Source: Rhodoblastus sp963703385 | GTDB lineage: Bacteria; Pseudomonadota; Alphaproteobacteria; Rhizobiales; Beijerinckiaceae | Assembly (NCBI GenBank): GCA_963703385.1 | Contig: OY969816.1 | Location: 1,736,001 to 1,800,000, forward strand | Direction: 5' to 3' | DNA: 64,000 bases | Made by a program: the position numbers and the translations under genes | In this document: one piece after another, positions 9,371-17,230 of the stretch | How positions within the stretch are numbered: position 1 is the stretch's first letter | How the letters are laid out: the number at the start of each line of letters is the position of its first letter | The notes under the pieces: model-generated | What the model was told of the DNA's origin: nothing | The model's input: the letters and a program-made list of their open reading frames with translations, nothing else | Databases searched by the model: none

Positions 9371-9402
9371 AAAAAAAAGCCCCGGCGCGGGGCCGGGGCT
9401 TC
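9371..9402 (-). terminator. Rho-independent terminator for the secreted repeat protein gene
   Basis: On the minus strand a GC-rich stem (AGCCCCGG / CCGGGGCT) is followed by eight T residues. It lies 13 bp after the stop codon of the gene at 9415-9900. Confidence 0.85.
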
Positions 9403-9414
9403 GACAGGGTCAGA

Positions 9415-9900
9415 TTACTTGAGCTTGGCGTTGCACTGGCTGTAGTAGCCGCCGCCCTTCTCGATCCATCTCAGGCCGCCGTTGCCGCCTGTCGCCTTGT
9501 TGGCCTTGTACTGGTCGAGGCAGCTGTGCATGCGCGCCTTGCCCGCCGACTGGCTCTTGTAGGCGGGATTGATCGCCGTCGGGAAGACGACCGGGCCGGT
9601 TGCGGCGGGCGCGGCGGCGGGCTTGGCCGGCGCCGCCGTCGCTGCGGGCGCGGGCGCCGGAGCGGGAGCGGCGGCGGCGGGCGCCGCGGCGGGAGCAGCC
9701 GCCGGCGCGGCGCCGCCCGCCTTCAGCTCGGCGCGGCATTTCGAGGAAAATTGCAGATAGGTCAGGCCGCCGGTCTGATTGGCGGCCTTGGCCGCCTGCC
9801 ATTTGGCGGCGCATTGCTTCATCGCGGATTCGGCTTCTGCCGAGCCGACGCCGAGCAGGGCAATGGCGCCCGCGAGCATCAGAGCGGAACGGATGGACAT
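9415..9900 (-). CDS. Secreted protein with two Cys-containing repeats and an Ala/Pro linker
   Basis: I do not recognise a named family. A signal peptide (cleavage near AEA-ES, residue 23) is followed by two similar segments of about 35 residues: MKQCAAKWQAAKAANQTGGL with SSKCRAELK, and MHSCLDQYKANKATGGNGGL with YSQCNAKLK. They are separated by about 40 residues of Ala-Pro repeats. Each repeat holds two cysteines, so each could form a disulfide in the periplasm. The linker resembles those that span peptidoglycan. The gene has its own terminator. Confidence 0.7.
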   Translation of the reverse strand: MSIRSALMLAGAIALLGVGSAEAESAMKQCAAKWQAAKAANQTGGLTYLQFSSKCRAELKAGGAAPAAAPAAAPAAAAPAPAPAPAATAAPAKPAAAPAATGPVVFPTAINPAYKSQSAGKARMHSCLDQYKANKATGGNGGLRWIEKGGGYYSQCNAKLK

Positions 9901-10065
9901 GAACAGCTCCCCGGAAAGCCGGCGGCCAGGTCGCGGCGCCGGCGCGTGGTCAAGCTTTCGGATTTTTTCGTCCCCGTCAATGTGGCGAAGGTCAATTCTC
10001 GGGCTCCGAAAGCCTTATTTTTCCAATTCCCGGCCGCTGAACCGGAATTGAACGCGCCCGGGAAG

Positions 10066-10090
10066 CAAAACCGGGGCTTTTGGCCCCGGT
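10066..10090 (-). terminator. Terminator after the tandem cyclophilin genes
   Basis: On the minus strand ACCGGGGC, a 5-nt loop and GCCCCGGT precede a short T-rich tail. It lies just beyond the stop codon at 10108. Confidence 0.75.
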
Positions 10091-10107
10091 CTCAGAAGGA
10101 ATTCCAA

Positions 10108-10563
10108 TCAGCTGATCTTGGCGGAAATGATGTTGTCGGGGTCCTTGACTGGCTCGCCGCGCTTGATCTTGTCCACGTTCTCCATGCCGGAAATCACCTC
10201 GCCCCAGACGGTATATTGGCCGTTCAGGAAGGGCGCCGACGCGAAGCAGATGAAGAACTGCGAATTGGCCGAATGGGGATTGGAGGCGCGGGCCATGGAG
10301 ACCGTGCCGCGCACATGAGGCGCGTTGTTGAACTCGGCCTTGAGGTCGGGATATTTCGACCCGCCCGTGCCGGCGCCGTGGGGGCAGCCGGTCTGGGCCA
10401 TGAAACCGTCGATCACGCGATGGAACACGATGCCGTCGTAAAAGCCTTCGCTGACCAGCTTCTTGATATGGGCGACATGGTGCGGCGCGAGATCGGGCCG
10501 CATGCGGATCACCACCGTGCCTTGGGTGGTTTCCAGCGTCATCAGATTGCCTTCGTCGGACAT
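10108..10563 (-). CDS. Peptidyl-prolyl cis-trans isomerase, cyclophilin type (cytoplasmic)
   Basis: A 151-residue cyclophilin core without a signal peptide. Conserved active-site and fold motifs are visible: FHRVIDGFMAQTGCP, MARASNPHSANSQFFICF and FLNGQYTVWGEVISGM. These enzymes catalyse proline isomerisation during folding. The ATG at 10563 follows AGGA at good spacing; a longer frame upstream is not needed. The gene lies directly downstream of, and is closely similar to, the exported paralogue at 10604-11188, so the pair is a tandem duplication. Confidence 0.93.
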   Translation of the reverse strand: MSDEGNLMTLETTQGTVVIRMRPDLAPHHVAHIKKLVSEGFYDGIVFHRVIDGFMAQTGCPHGAGTGGSKYPDLKAEFNNAPHVRGTVSMARASNPHSANSQFFICFASAPFLNGQYTVWGEVISGMENVDKIKRGEPVKDPDNIISAKIS

Positions 10564-10603
10564 GTGCTTTTCCTGCTGTTGATGGAATTGGCGGCGCCGG
10601 ACC

Positions 10604-11188
10604 TTATTTCGCGTCCGCGCCGAGTTTGATGCTGATGATCTTGTCGGGATCCTGCGGCGGCTCGCCGCGCTTGATCTTGTCGACATATTTCATGCCGGAG
10701 ACCACCTCGCCCCAGACGGTATATTGGCCGTTCAGGAAGGGCGCCGGCGCGAAGCAGATGAAGAACTGCGAATTGGCCGAATTGGGATCGGAGGCGCGCG
10801 CCATGCCGACCGTGCCGCGCTCGAAGGGCGTCTTGGTGAATTCGGCCGGAATGTCGGGCAAGTCCGAGCCGCCCATGCCGGTGCCGGTCGGGTCGCCGGT
10901 CTGGGCCATGAAGCCGTCGATTACGCGATGGAACACCACCCCGTTGTAAAAGCCGCGCTTCACCAGGGTCTTGATCTGAGCGACGTGTTTCGGCGCAAGA
11001 TCGGGACGCATGCGGATCACCACCATGCCGTCCTTGAGCTGCAGATAGAGCAGGTTGGACGGGTCGTCGGCGGCGTGGGCGGCGCCGGCGGCGGCCGGGC
11101 CCGCGCCGAGCGACAAGACGCCCGCGCCGAGCGGCAAAAGGGCGGCGAACCGGCGGCGGCTGACCCGCCGCGTGGAAACATCCTTCAT
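10604..11188 (-). CDS. Peptidyl-prolyl cis-trans isomerase, cyclophilin type, with probable Tat signal
   Basis: A 194-residue cyclophilin. The N-terminus has a twin-arginine motif (SRRRFAALL) followed by a hydrophobic Ala/Gly/Leu stretch and an AHA-type cleavage region, suggesting export of the folded enzyme by Tat. The core repeats the motifs of its neighbour: FHRVIDGFMAQTGDP, MARASDPNSANSQFFICF and FLNGQYTVWGEVVSGM. Two successive genes with near-identical cores but different predicted locations suggest duplication followed by relocation. Confidence 0.92.
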   Translation of the reverse strand: MKDVSTRRVSRRRFAALLPLGAGVLSLGAGPAAAGAAHAADDPSNLLYLQLKDGMVVIRMRPDLAPKHVAQIKTLVKRGFYNGVVFHRVIDGFMAQTGDPTGTGMGGSDLPDIPAEFTKTPFERGTVGMARASDPNSANSQFFICFAPAPFLNGQYTVWGEVVSGMKYVDKIKRGEPPQDPDKIISIKLGADAK

Positions 11189-11214
11189 GAAGGCTCCTTC
11201 ATTTTTGCGCTTTC

Positions 11215-11308
11215 TTGCGGCAACGCTCTTTCAATTTCGCGCCTTGCGGCAACGCTCTTTCAATTTCGCGCCTTGCGGCAACGCTCTTTCAATTTCGCGC
11301 CTTGCGGC
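11215..11308. repeat. Three 29-bp tandem repeats overlapping the 3' end of coaD
   Basis: Units begin at 11215, 11244 and 11273 with exact 29-bp spacing and identical sequence (each starts TTGCGGCAACGC), plus a 7-bp partial fourth copy. The unit at 11273 contains the last codons and stop of coaD, so the 3' end of coaD has been copied twice into the spacer before the cyclophilin gene. Confidence 0.95.
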
Positions 11309-11786
11309 GCAGGGCCTCGACGACGAGGGGGGGCGCGAAGGCCGAAACGTCGCCGCCCATCAGGGCGACCTGACGGACGAGCGTCGCCGTTATATGGCGC
11401 ACATTGAGGCCGGCGGGAACAAAAACCGTCTGCACTTCCGGCGCCATCACCCCGTTCATCCCGGCCATCGACATTTCATAATCGAGATCGGTCCCGTCGC
11501 GCAGGCCGCGAATGATCAGGCCGGCGGCGGCCACGCGCGCCGCCTCGACGGCGAGGCCGGAAAAAGTGACGACCGACAAGGTGCAATTCTGCGCCGCCGC
11601 CTCGGCCGCGCAGACGCGCATGATCATGTCGGAGCGCTCTGCCGCCGTAAACAAAGGCTTCTTGCCGGGATGCAGGCCGATGGCGACGACCAGCCGGTCG
11701 CACAGGCGCGAGGCCGCGCGAATGACATCGACATGGCCATTGGTGACGGGATCGAAGGAGCCGGTGTAAAGCGCGACGCGTTGCAT
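11289..11786 (-). CDS. coaD: Phosphopantetheine adenylyltransferase
   Basis: Catalyses the fourth step of coenzyme A synthesis, transferring AMP to 4'-phosphopantetheine. The 165-residue length is standard. The nucleotidyltransferase motif TGSFDPVTNGH is at residues 8-18, with the conserved IRGLRDGTDLDYE in the middle and the family C-terminal stretch VRQVALMGGDVSAF. The last codons lie inside a 29-bp tandem repeat. It precedes the two cyclophilin genes on the same strand. Confidence 0.97.
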   Translation of the reverse strand: MQRVALYTGSFDPVTNGHVDVIRAASRLCDRLVVAIGLHPGKKPLFTAAERSDMIMRVCAAEAAAQNCTLSVVTFSGLAVEAARVAAAGLIIRGLRDGTDLDYEMSMAGMNGVMAPEVQTVFVPAGLNVRHITATLVRQVALMGGDVSAFAPPLVVEALRRKARN

Positions 11787-11965
11787 GAGGCATTGCTACA
11801 GAAAGCCAGGCCGTGACGCAAGGACTGGCGGACCGCCCGATTTTCATCCGGCGGCGCGCTTCGGGCAACGAATTATTAACCATATTCCCGCTCTGATCCC
11901 GTCGCGGTCGCGGCATCCGAATCCGATCCTCAGCGGCCGCCGAAATACTCGTCTGGAGGGAAAAC

Positions 11966-12268
11966 ATGCCTGCACCCACCGCCCGCCGCCCCGCGCCGCG
12001 CAAAGCTTCCACCCCAGCCAACAACGCCGCGCCGGCCAAGAACGCTGCGCCGGCCAAGAACGCTGCGCCTGCAAAGCGCGGCGCCGTCGCGAAAAAGCCC
12101 GCCGTCGCCCCGGCGCTCAGCGCTCCGAGGGACGCAGTCGTCGCCCGGCTGGCCTATTCCTTCGCCGAAGCCCGGGGCTTCGCCCCCGGCAAGGAACTGG
12201 AGGACTGGCTCGCCGCCGAAGCCCATTACGAAGCCATGCCGGAAGGGGCGCGCGTGGCTGTTGGGTAA
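11966..12268 (+). CDS. Small DUF2934 protein with basic Ala-Pro-Lys-Asn repeats
   Basis: A 100-residue protein. The N-terminal half is low complexity with repeats of the type NAAPAK. The C-terminal half (VARLAYSFAEARGFAPGKEL, then EDWLAAEAHY) fits DUF2934, a short domain with a conserved W-L-x-A-E ending. A GGAGGG ribosome-binding site precedes the ATG. The basic repeats resemble histone H1-like tails, so DNA or RNA binding is possible, but this is inference. Confidence 0.8.
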   Translation: MPAPTARRPAPRKASTPANNAAPAKNAAPAKNAAPAKRGAVAKKPAVAPALSAPRDAVVARLAYSFAEARGFAPGKELEDWLAAEAHYEAMPEGARVAVG

Positions 12269-12371
12269 ACCGGAACGCCGAGTCCTGCCACGGAACCGGC
12301 TCCGGCCAAAGCATCGCGCTTGAGCGTGAGGGCCATCGGGCGCTGGCGCGCGTCCGAGCCCTCTCCTTCAA

Positions 12372-13685
12372 TCAATCGCTTTTCGACGCGTTCGAGACGT
12401 CGGCTGGCGCCACGCGCGGCCTCAACGCGGGGCGCGGCCGACTTTCCTCGACCGCCAGCGCGATCCACAGGCCCGACAAAGCGACCAGCACGGCGGTCGC
12501 CCATATCGCGGGAGCTGCGCCGTGGGCCCACTGGGCGACGGCGCCGAGCACCAGCGCGCCGATGGCGTAGCCGGTGTCGCGCCAGTAGCGATAAGTCCCG
12601 AGCGCCCGACCGCGCCACAGCGGCGGGGCGAGGTCGGCCATGGCGGCGATCAGGTTGGGATAGAGCAGCGCCATGCCGAGGCCCATGATTGCGGCGGCGA
12701 TGCTCCACCAGAGAATCGCGCCGGTCGCCGCGGTGAGCGCGATGCCGAGCGCGAGCAGGGAAAATCCGGCCACGATCGGCGGCTTGCGGCCGATCAGATC
12801 GGCCAAATGCCCGGTCCATAGCTGGGACAGGCCCCAGACCATGGCGTAAATTCCGGTGACCCAGCCGATCTGCACCAGGCTCAGATGGTTGGCGCGGAAA
12901 TAGACCGGGAACAGCGCCCAAACCAGCGTATCGGCGATCTTGTTGACCACACCGCCCTGGCACAAAGCCCGGTAGGTCGCGTGGCGAAACGAAACCAGCA
13001 GGAAAATGCTGACCCAATGCGCGTCGTCGTCCCCGGTGTGGGTCCCGTCCGCTTTCATCTGGGCGTGTTCGGCGTGGACCCAGGGCAGCGTGTCCCGCAC
13101 CCAGATCATCACCGCCAGCGCCGCTCCGATCACCGTCAGACCGAACACCAGCAACGCCCAGCGCGGGTCATAGAGCGACGCCAGATAGCCGGTGCCTAGT
13201 CCCGCCAAACCCACCGCCGCGTAGCCGGCCGCCTCGTCGATGCCGACCGCAAGTCCACGCTGGTGGCTGCCGGCGAGATCCACATGCATCGTCACCGTCA
13301 TCGTCCAGGCAAAGGCTTGATTGACGCCAAGAAAAACATTGGCGGCAATGATCCACCACCAGTTCGGCGCGAAGAAAATCAGCAGCGGGATCGGCAATCC
13401 CGCCAGCCAGCCCAGCAGGAGCACCCTTTTGCGGCCAATCCGATCCGCGAGGTTTCCGGCGACCAGATTCAGCGCCCCTTTCACCAGTCCGAACGAGAGG
13501 ACGAACGAAGCCAGGAAAAGATAAGCGCCCTTGGCCACGCCAAATTCCCCGCTGAGCGTGGGCAACACCGTGCGTTCCATGCCGATCGTCAGGCCGACGA
13601 AGAAAACCTGCACGGTCTGCAAGGTAAACTGGCCGAGGTTGGCCCATATTCCGCGCTGATGCGCAGCGGTCTTGTGGTCGGCCAT
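12372..13685 (-). CDS. MFS transporter
   Basis: A 437-residue major facilitator with about 12 hydrophobic segments. The loop 2-3 signature is GNLADRIGRKRVLLLG, with a matching second-half copy GHLADLIGRKPPIVAG. A short hydrophilic stretch (ADGTHTGDDDA) marks the central loop. The ATG at 13685 follows AGGA and avoids overlap with the upstream methyltransferase gene. Substrate cannot be told from sequence. Confidence 0.9.
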   Translation of the reverse strand: MADHKTAAHQRGIWANLGQFTLQTVQVFFVGLTIGMERTVLPTLSGEFGVAKGAYLFLASFVLSFGLVKGALNLVAGNLADRIGRKRVLLLGWLAGLPIPLLIFFAPNWWWIIAANVFLGVNQAFAWTMTVTMHVDLAGSHQRGLAVGIDEAAGYAAVGLAGLGTGYLASLYDPRWALLVFGLTVIGAALAVMIWVRDTLPWVHAEHAQMKADGTHTGDDDAHWVSIFLLVSFRHATYRALCQGGVVNKIADTLVWALFPVYFRANHLSLVQIGWVTGIYAMVWGLSQLWTGHLADLIGRKPPIVAGFSLLALGIALTAATGAILWWSIAAAIMGLGMALLYPNLIAAMADLAPPLWRGRALGTYRYWRDTGYAIGALVLGAVAQWAHGAAPAIWATAVLVALSGLWIALAVEESRPRPALRPRVAPADVSNASKSD

Positions 13686-13695
13686 AATTGTCCTC

Positions 13696-14406
13696 TCAAA
13701 TGTCTTTGGCGCGCGTCGCGGCAAAAGCGATGAAGGCGGCGCCGAGCGTCGCGCGCCGGCCGAGCCAGGGATCGATCGGCGCCATGACGCGCGCCAGCGA
13801 GCCGACCGGCGGATAGAAGATCGCGCCGCGCATCGCCGTCACTTTCAGCCCGGCGGCTTCGGCGAGATGGCGCAGTTCGCCGGCGTCGCGAAATCGCGCC
13901 GCGTTCCAGGTCGCCGAACCGAGCCAGCCGCGAAGACGGCGCTTGGCCGCCCAAAGACTCCATCGCCCCAGTTCGCCGAGAACCAGCCGCCCGCCCGGCC
14001 GCAGCACGCGCGCCATTTCGCGCACGGCCTTCAGCGCATCCGGGATGAAGCAAAGGACAGTCACGGCGGTCACAGCGTCGAAGGAAGCGTCCGGAAACGG
14101 CAAGGATTCCGCGCGACCATCCACAAATGTCGCCAAGACATTCGCCTCTGTGGCGCGCTCTTGCGCCGAGGCCAGCATAGCGGGATCGGGATCGACCCCG
14201 ACCGCCGTCGCGCCTTGCGCGGCAAAAGCGCGAACCAGGGCGCCGTCGCCGCAGCCGATATCGAGGACGCGAACGCCTGCGAGGTCCCCAACAAGATCAA
14301 GCATCAGCCGCTGCTCCAGCGTTTCCGTCACCGCGCCGAGCGAGGTCGCGCGCCAGGCGGCGTAAGCCCGCGGGCCGATGGCGGTCGTTTTATCGGCGCC
14401 AGTCAT
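13696..14406 (-). CDS. Class I SAM-dependent methyltransferase
   Basis: A 236-residue methyltransferase of the UbiE/type 11 kind. Motif I is VLDIGCGDGALVRAF at about residues 47-61, followed by an acidic residue in VGVDPDPAM. The post-I motif LPFPDASFDAVTAV and LRPGGRLVLGELGRW are typical of methyltransferase domain 11. Its ATG overlaps the stop codon of the cysteine desulfurase by 4 bp (ATGA), and the MFS gene starts 11 bp after its stop, so the three form one operon. Substrate unknown. Confidence 0.9.
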   Translation of the reverse strand: MTGADKTTAIGPRAYAAWRATSLGAVTETLEQRLMLDLVGDLAGVRVLDIGCGDGALVRAFAAQGATAVGVDPDPAMLASAQERATEANVLATFVDGRAESLPFPDASFDAVTAVTVLCFIPDALKAVREMARVLRPGGRLVLGELGRWSLWAAKRRLRGWLGSATWNAARFRDAGELRHLAEAAGLKVTAMRGAIFYPPVGSLARVMAPIDPWLGRRATLGAAFIAFAATRAKDI

Positions 14407-15521
14407 GCCAGAGCCTGCGCCAATTCCGCGACGACCGCATCGATCTCTTCTTCCGTCGTGCCGCGCCCGAGACTGAAACGGATCGCGCCCATGCCGATGT
14501 TTTGGGCGACGCCCATCGCCGCCAGAACCGGCGACAGCGTGACCGCGCCGGAGTGACAGGCGGAGCCGGTCGAAGCCGCGACTTGCGGAATCCGCGGAAG
14601 AATGTCGGCGCCGACGCGGCCGACGAAAGAGACATTCAAAGTGTTCGGCAGGCGCAGCTCCGGATGGCCGTTCAGCACAATTGCGGCGCCGAAGGCCGAT
14701 TGAAGCCTGTTCCAGAACAAATCCCGCAGCCGTCGCACATCCTTCATGCCGATCGCCGCGCCAGCGATCTCGCAGGCCGTGCCGAGCGCTGCGGCGAGCA
14801 GCACGCTTTCGGTTCCGGCGCGCCGGCCGCCTTCATGGCCCGCCCCGTGGATCAAAGGCTCGATTTCGACGCCGCGGCGGACATACAGCGCGCCGACGCC
14901 TTTGGGCGCATAAAACTTGTGCCCCGCGAGCGAGAGGAGATCGACGCCGAGATCGTCCACCCTCGTTGGAATCTTGCCCAAAGATTGCACCGCGTCGGTG
15001 TGGAAAAGAACGCCATGGTCGCGCGCGATTTTTGCGATTTCCGCGAGCGGCTGGATCGTCCCGACCTCGTTATTGGCATGCATGACGCTGATCAGGAGCG
15101 TATCGCTTGCGATCGCCTTGCGGATGTTGTCGGGATCGACCAGCCCAGCGCCGTCAACGGGGATAAGAGTGACGCGCGCGCCGAGGTTTTCCAGAAAGCG
15201 GCAAGGCCCCAGCACGGCCGGATGCTCGATCCGGGTGGCGATGATATGCGAGGGTTTGCCGCTGCGACGGAAGAAAAGGCCTTTCAGCGCGAGATTATTG
15301 GCCTCGCTGCCGCCGCTGGTGAAAACCACCTCCTCCGCGCCGCAGCCCAGCAGCGCCGCGACCTGGCCCCGCGCCGTCGTGAGCGCCGCTTTCGCGGGAG
15401 CGCCGGCCCAATGGCCGCTGGAGGGATTGCCGAACGCCTCCCGCAACAGCGGCTCCATGGCCGCGACGACTTCCGGCGCGATCGGCGTGCTGGCGTTGTA
15501 GTCGAGATAGATCCGGGTCAT
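14403..15521 (-). CDS. Cysteine desulfurase (NifS/IscS-like)
   Basis: PLP-dependent enzyme that removes sulfur from cysteine as an enzyme-bound persulfide. The 372-residue form starting MTRIYLDYNAST is chosen because that motif begins the family. The PLP lysine is in SLAGHKFYAPKGVGALY (about K202), and the catalytic cysteine is C322 in STGSACHSG. The stop overlaps the ATG of a methyltransferase (ATGA). It lies beside a DsrE-type sulfur protein, so a role in sulfur transfer rather than general Fe-S assembly is possible; no isc or suf genes are in the window. Confidence 0.93.
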   Translation of the reverse strand: MTRIYLDYNASTPIAPEVVAAMEPLLREAFGNPSSGHWAGAPAKAALTTARGQVAALLGCGAEEVVFTSGGSEANNLALKGLFFRRSGKPSHIIATRIEHPAVLGPCRFLENLGARVTLIPVDGAGLVDPDNIRKAIASDTLLISVMHANNEVGTIQPLAEIAKIARDHGVLFHTDAVQSLGKIPTRVDDLGVDLLSLAGHKFYAPKGVGALYVRRGVEIEPLIHGAGHEGGRRAGTESVLLAAALGTACEIAGAAIGMKDVRRLRDLFWNRLQSAFGAAIVLNGHPELRLPNTLNVSFVGRVGADILPRIPQVAASTGSACHSGAVTLSPVLAAMGVAQNIGMGAIRFSLGRGTTEEEIDAVVAELAQALA

Positions 15522-15649
15522 GCGCGGGCGGCGTCCAGGTCGCCGGCCCGAAGGCGGCGATCGCGCGCCAATTCGCGGCGCTCGGAAAACAGATGAAGGT
15601 CGGAAAACGCGCCGGTCGAGCAGTGCTCGGACATCGCCGACCTCGCTGG

Positions 15650-16003
15650 TCAGAACACCAGAACCTTGTCGGCCGCCAGTGTTTCGGCGGCCAGTTCGTC
15701 CATGGTGGAACGGCGCGCGCCCGCCATGATTTCGCCGTCCGCGATCCCGCGCGCGTCCATGCAGGTTCCGCACAACAGAACCTGGCCCTTGGCGGCGATG
15801 ACCCGTTTCAGCATCCGTTCGACGTTGTAAAAGCCGTCCGGCGTCTTCTGGCCCGCCTTGGCCGAAAGAACGGCGTCGGCCATCAGAAAGACGACCGCCT
15901 GGCTTTCCGCGTTGTTTTTCGGCAGCGTGTGGGCCAATCGCAAGGCGTTGTAAACCCGCTCCGTTCCGTAGGGAGGGTCATTGACGATGAACAGAAATTT
16001 CAT
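15650..16003 (-). CDS. DsrE/DsrF-like sulfur carrier protein
   Basis: A 117-residue protein starting MKFLFIVNDPPYGTERVYNA, with the typical DsrE pattern: a first beta strand, ALRLAHTL helix, AVVFLMADAV strand, then GVQ-type ending. One conserved-looking cysteine pair region is LLCGTCMDARG, where DsrE proteins hold their active cysteine. These proteins carry persulfide sulfur or act with sulfur relay systems. AAGG precedes the ATG. Genes upstream on the same strand encode a SHOCT and a Met-rich protein. Confidence 0.85.
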   Translation of the reverse strand: MKFLFIVNDPPYGTERVYNALRLAHTLPKNNAESQAVVFLMADAVLSAKAGQKTPDGFYNVERMLKRVIAAKGQVLLCGTCMDARGIADGEIMAGARRSTMDELAAETLAADKVLVF

Positions 16004-16108
16004 TTTCGCCTTCCTTATTGGCAATCGGCGGCGCTCCGACGCTGGCGCGCCTTCCGCCTCCAACGCCTGGAGTCCCGAAAACACGGACTCGCCGTCGCGC
16101 GAAAAGCC

Positions 16109-16474
16109 TCATTCGCCCAGCACGCGACGGCGCTGGTCGAACTCCTCCTTGTCGATCTCTCCCCGCGCGTAACGCTCCTTGAGAATGTCGAGCGGCGTGC
16201 GCTCCGGCGGCATGCGGCGCGGCGTCTCCCAATTCCCGGGACCGAGCAGCGCCCGCACGATGCCAATGGCCAGGGCGATCGCGATCGCAAGACCAAGGAT
16301 CATGAACAGCGGACCGAAAAACATCCCGAACCATCCGCCATGCCAATACATCATGTTCGGCCCCCAACAATCGTATCTTTCCGGCCCCGCCGGTGGTTGC
16401 GCCCAAGCCGAAACCGGCGCCAGCGCAACCGCCGCGCTGGCCGCGGCGCGGATTGAATTTGCAACCCTCTTCAT
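16109..16474 (-). CDS. SHOCT-domain membrane protein
   Basis: A 121-residue protein with a signal or anchor segment at the N-terminus (AVALAPVSAWAQ), an aromatic Met-rich loop (GPNMMYWHGGWFGM), one strong transmembrane helix (FMILGLAIAIALAIGIV) and a C-terminal SHOCT motif (LDILKERYARGEIDKEEFDQ). GGAG lies 9 nt before the ATG at 16474. SHOCT domains are short C-terminal oligomerisation modules of membrane proteins. It lies 47 bp downstream of the Met-rich gene, so the two are probably co-transcribed. Confidence 0.85.
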   Translation of the reverse strand: MKRVANSIRAAASAAVALAPVSAWAQPPAGPERYDCWGPNMMYWHGGWFGMFFGPLFMILGLAIAIALAIGIVRALLGPGNWETPRRMPPERTPLDILKERYARGEIDKEEFDQRRRVLGE

Positions 16475-16521
16475 CGGATTGCTCCAGTATGGGATCATCC
16501 GGCTGGAGGGCGGGCCGGAGC

Positions 16522-17058
16522 TCATTTCTCGTATGCGATCGTGCCGGTTCGCGGGTTAACTTTCAGCCGTTGCACCAGCGAGTTATCGACGGTGACGATG
16601 TCGGCGGCGATCATAGCGCCGTCGGCCTTCACGTCCCCTACCTTAAGCCGCTTGTTATTGAGGCGATCGAGTTGCAACTCGAGGTAGCCGCGCACGTCTT
16701 CGACGGACAGATGCATCACCGGCGTGACGCGCGCCCCGAAAAGCCCTGCGCCGCCTGGCCCCATGCCGCCCTGCATCATGCCCGGCCCCATTTGACCCAT
16801 GCCTCCCTGCATCATGCCCGGCCCCATTTTAGCCATGCAGCCTTGCATCATGCCGGGCCCCATGCCGCCCTGCGTCTTGCCAGGTTCCGTCTGACCCATG
16901 CCGCCCTGCGTCATGCCGGGCGCTACGCCGCCTTGCGTCTTGCCAGGCTCCATCTGAGCCATGCCGCCTTGGGCGCCCTGGGCAACTGCCGCGCCAACCG
17001 GGGCGACGGCAATACCCAGAGCCAAAAACGTCGCCACAAGAGTTCTATTGCTGTTCAT
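16522..17058 (-). CDS. Secreted Met/Gly-rich repeat protein with conserved C-terminal domain
   Basis: No named family recognised. A signal peptide (cleavage near VGAAVAQ) precedes about 80 residues of 12-residue repeats of the type GPGMMQGGMGQM, containing many methionines in M-x-x-x-M or MM arrangements, and then about 70 residues of ordinary sequence (LSVEDVRGYLELQLDRLNNK, DIVTVDNSLVQRLKVNP). Such methionine arrays in periplasmic proteins often bind Cu(I) or Ag(I). The repeats are encoded by a 36-bp tandem DNA unit. It is the first gene of a set with the SHOCT and DsrE genes. Confidence 0.75.
   Translation of the reverse strand: MNSNRTLVATFLALGIAVAPVGAAVAQGAQGGMAQMEPGKTQGGVAPGMTQGGMGQTEPGKTQGGMGPGMMQGCMAKMGPGMMQGGMGQMGPGMMQGGMGPGGAGLFGARVTPVMHLSVEDVRGYLELQLDRLNNKRLKVGDVKADGAMIAADIVTVDNSLVQRLKVNPRTGTIAYEK
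16755..16975. repeat. 36-bp imperfect tandem repeats encoding the Met-rich array
   Basis: Successive units of about 36 bp (for example CATCATGCCCGGCCCCAT) are seen about six times in the coding sequence of the Met-rich protein. Each encodes twelve residues. The unit is in frame, so copy number can change without breaking the gene. Confidence 0.85.
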
Positions 17059-17230
17059 GTCGTTCTCCCTTTTTCATCGTTGCGCTGATCGCCACAATCG
17101 AGCCGGTTCAGGAACGACCACGCCCTCGATCGGGAGGACAGATCGTTCAAGGTCAACCAGACTTTCCTTACCACGTCCCTCCGGCGCCGCCGATGCGGCA
17201 ATTCCGCCGGCGGCTCTCGGCGCCTGAGGT

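Noticed and set aside
11215..11308. CRISPR array at the 29-bp repeats
   Set aside because: The units follow each other directly without spacers and overlap a gene end. No cas genes are in the window.
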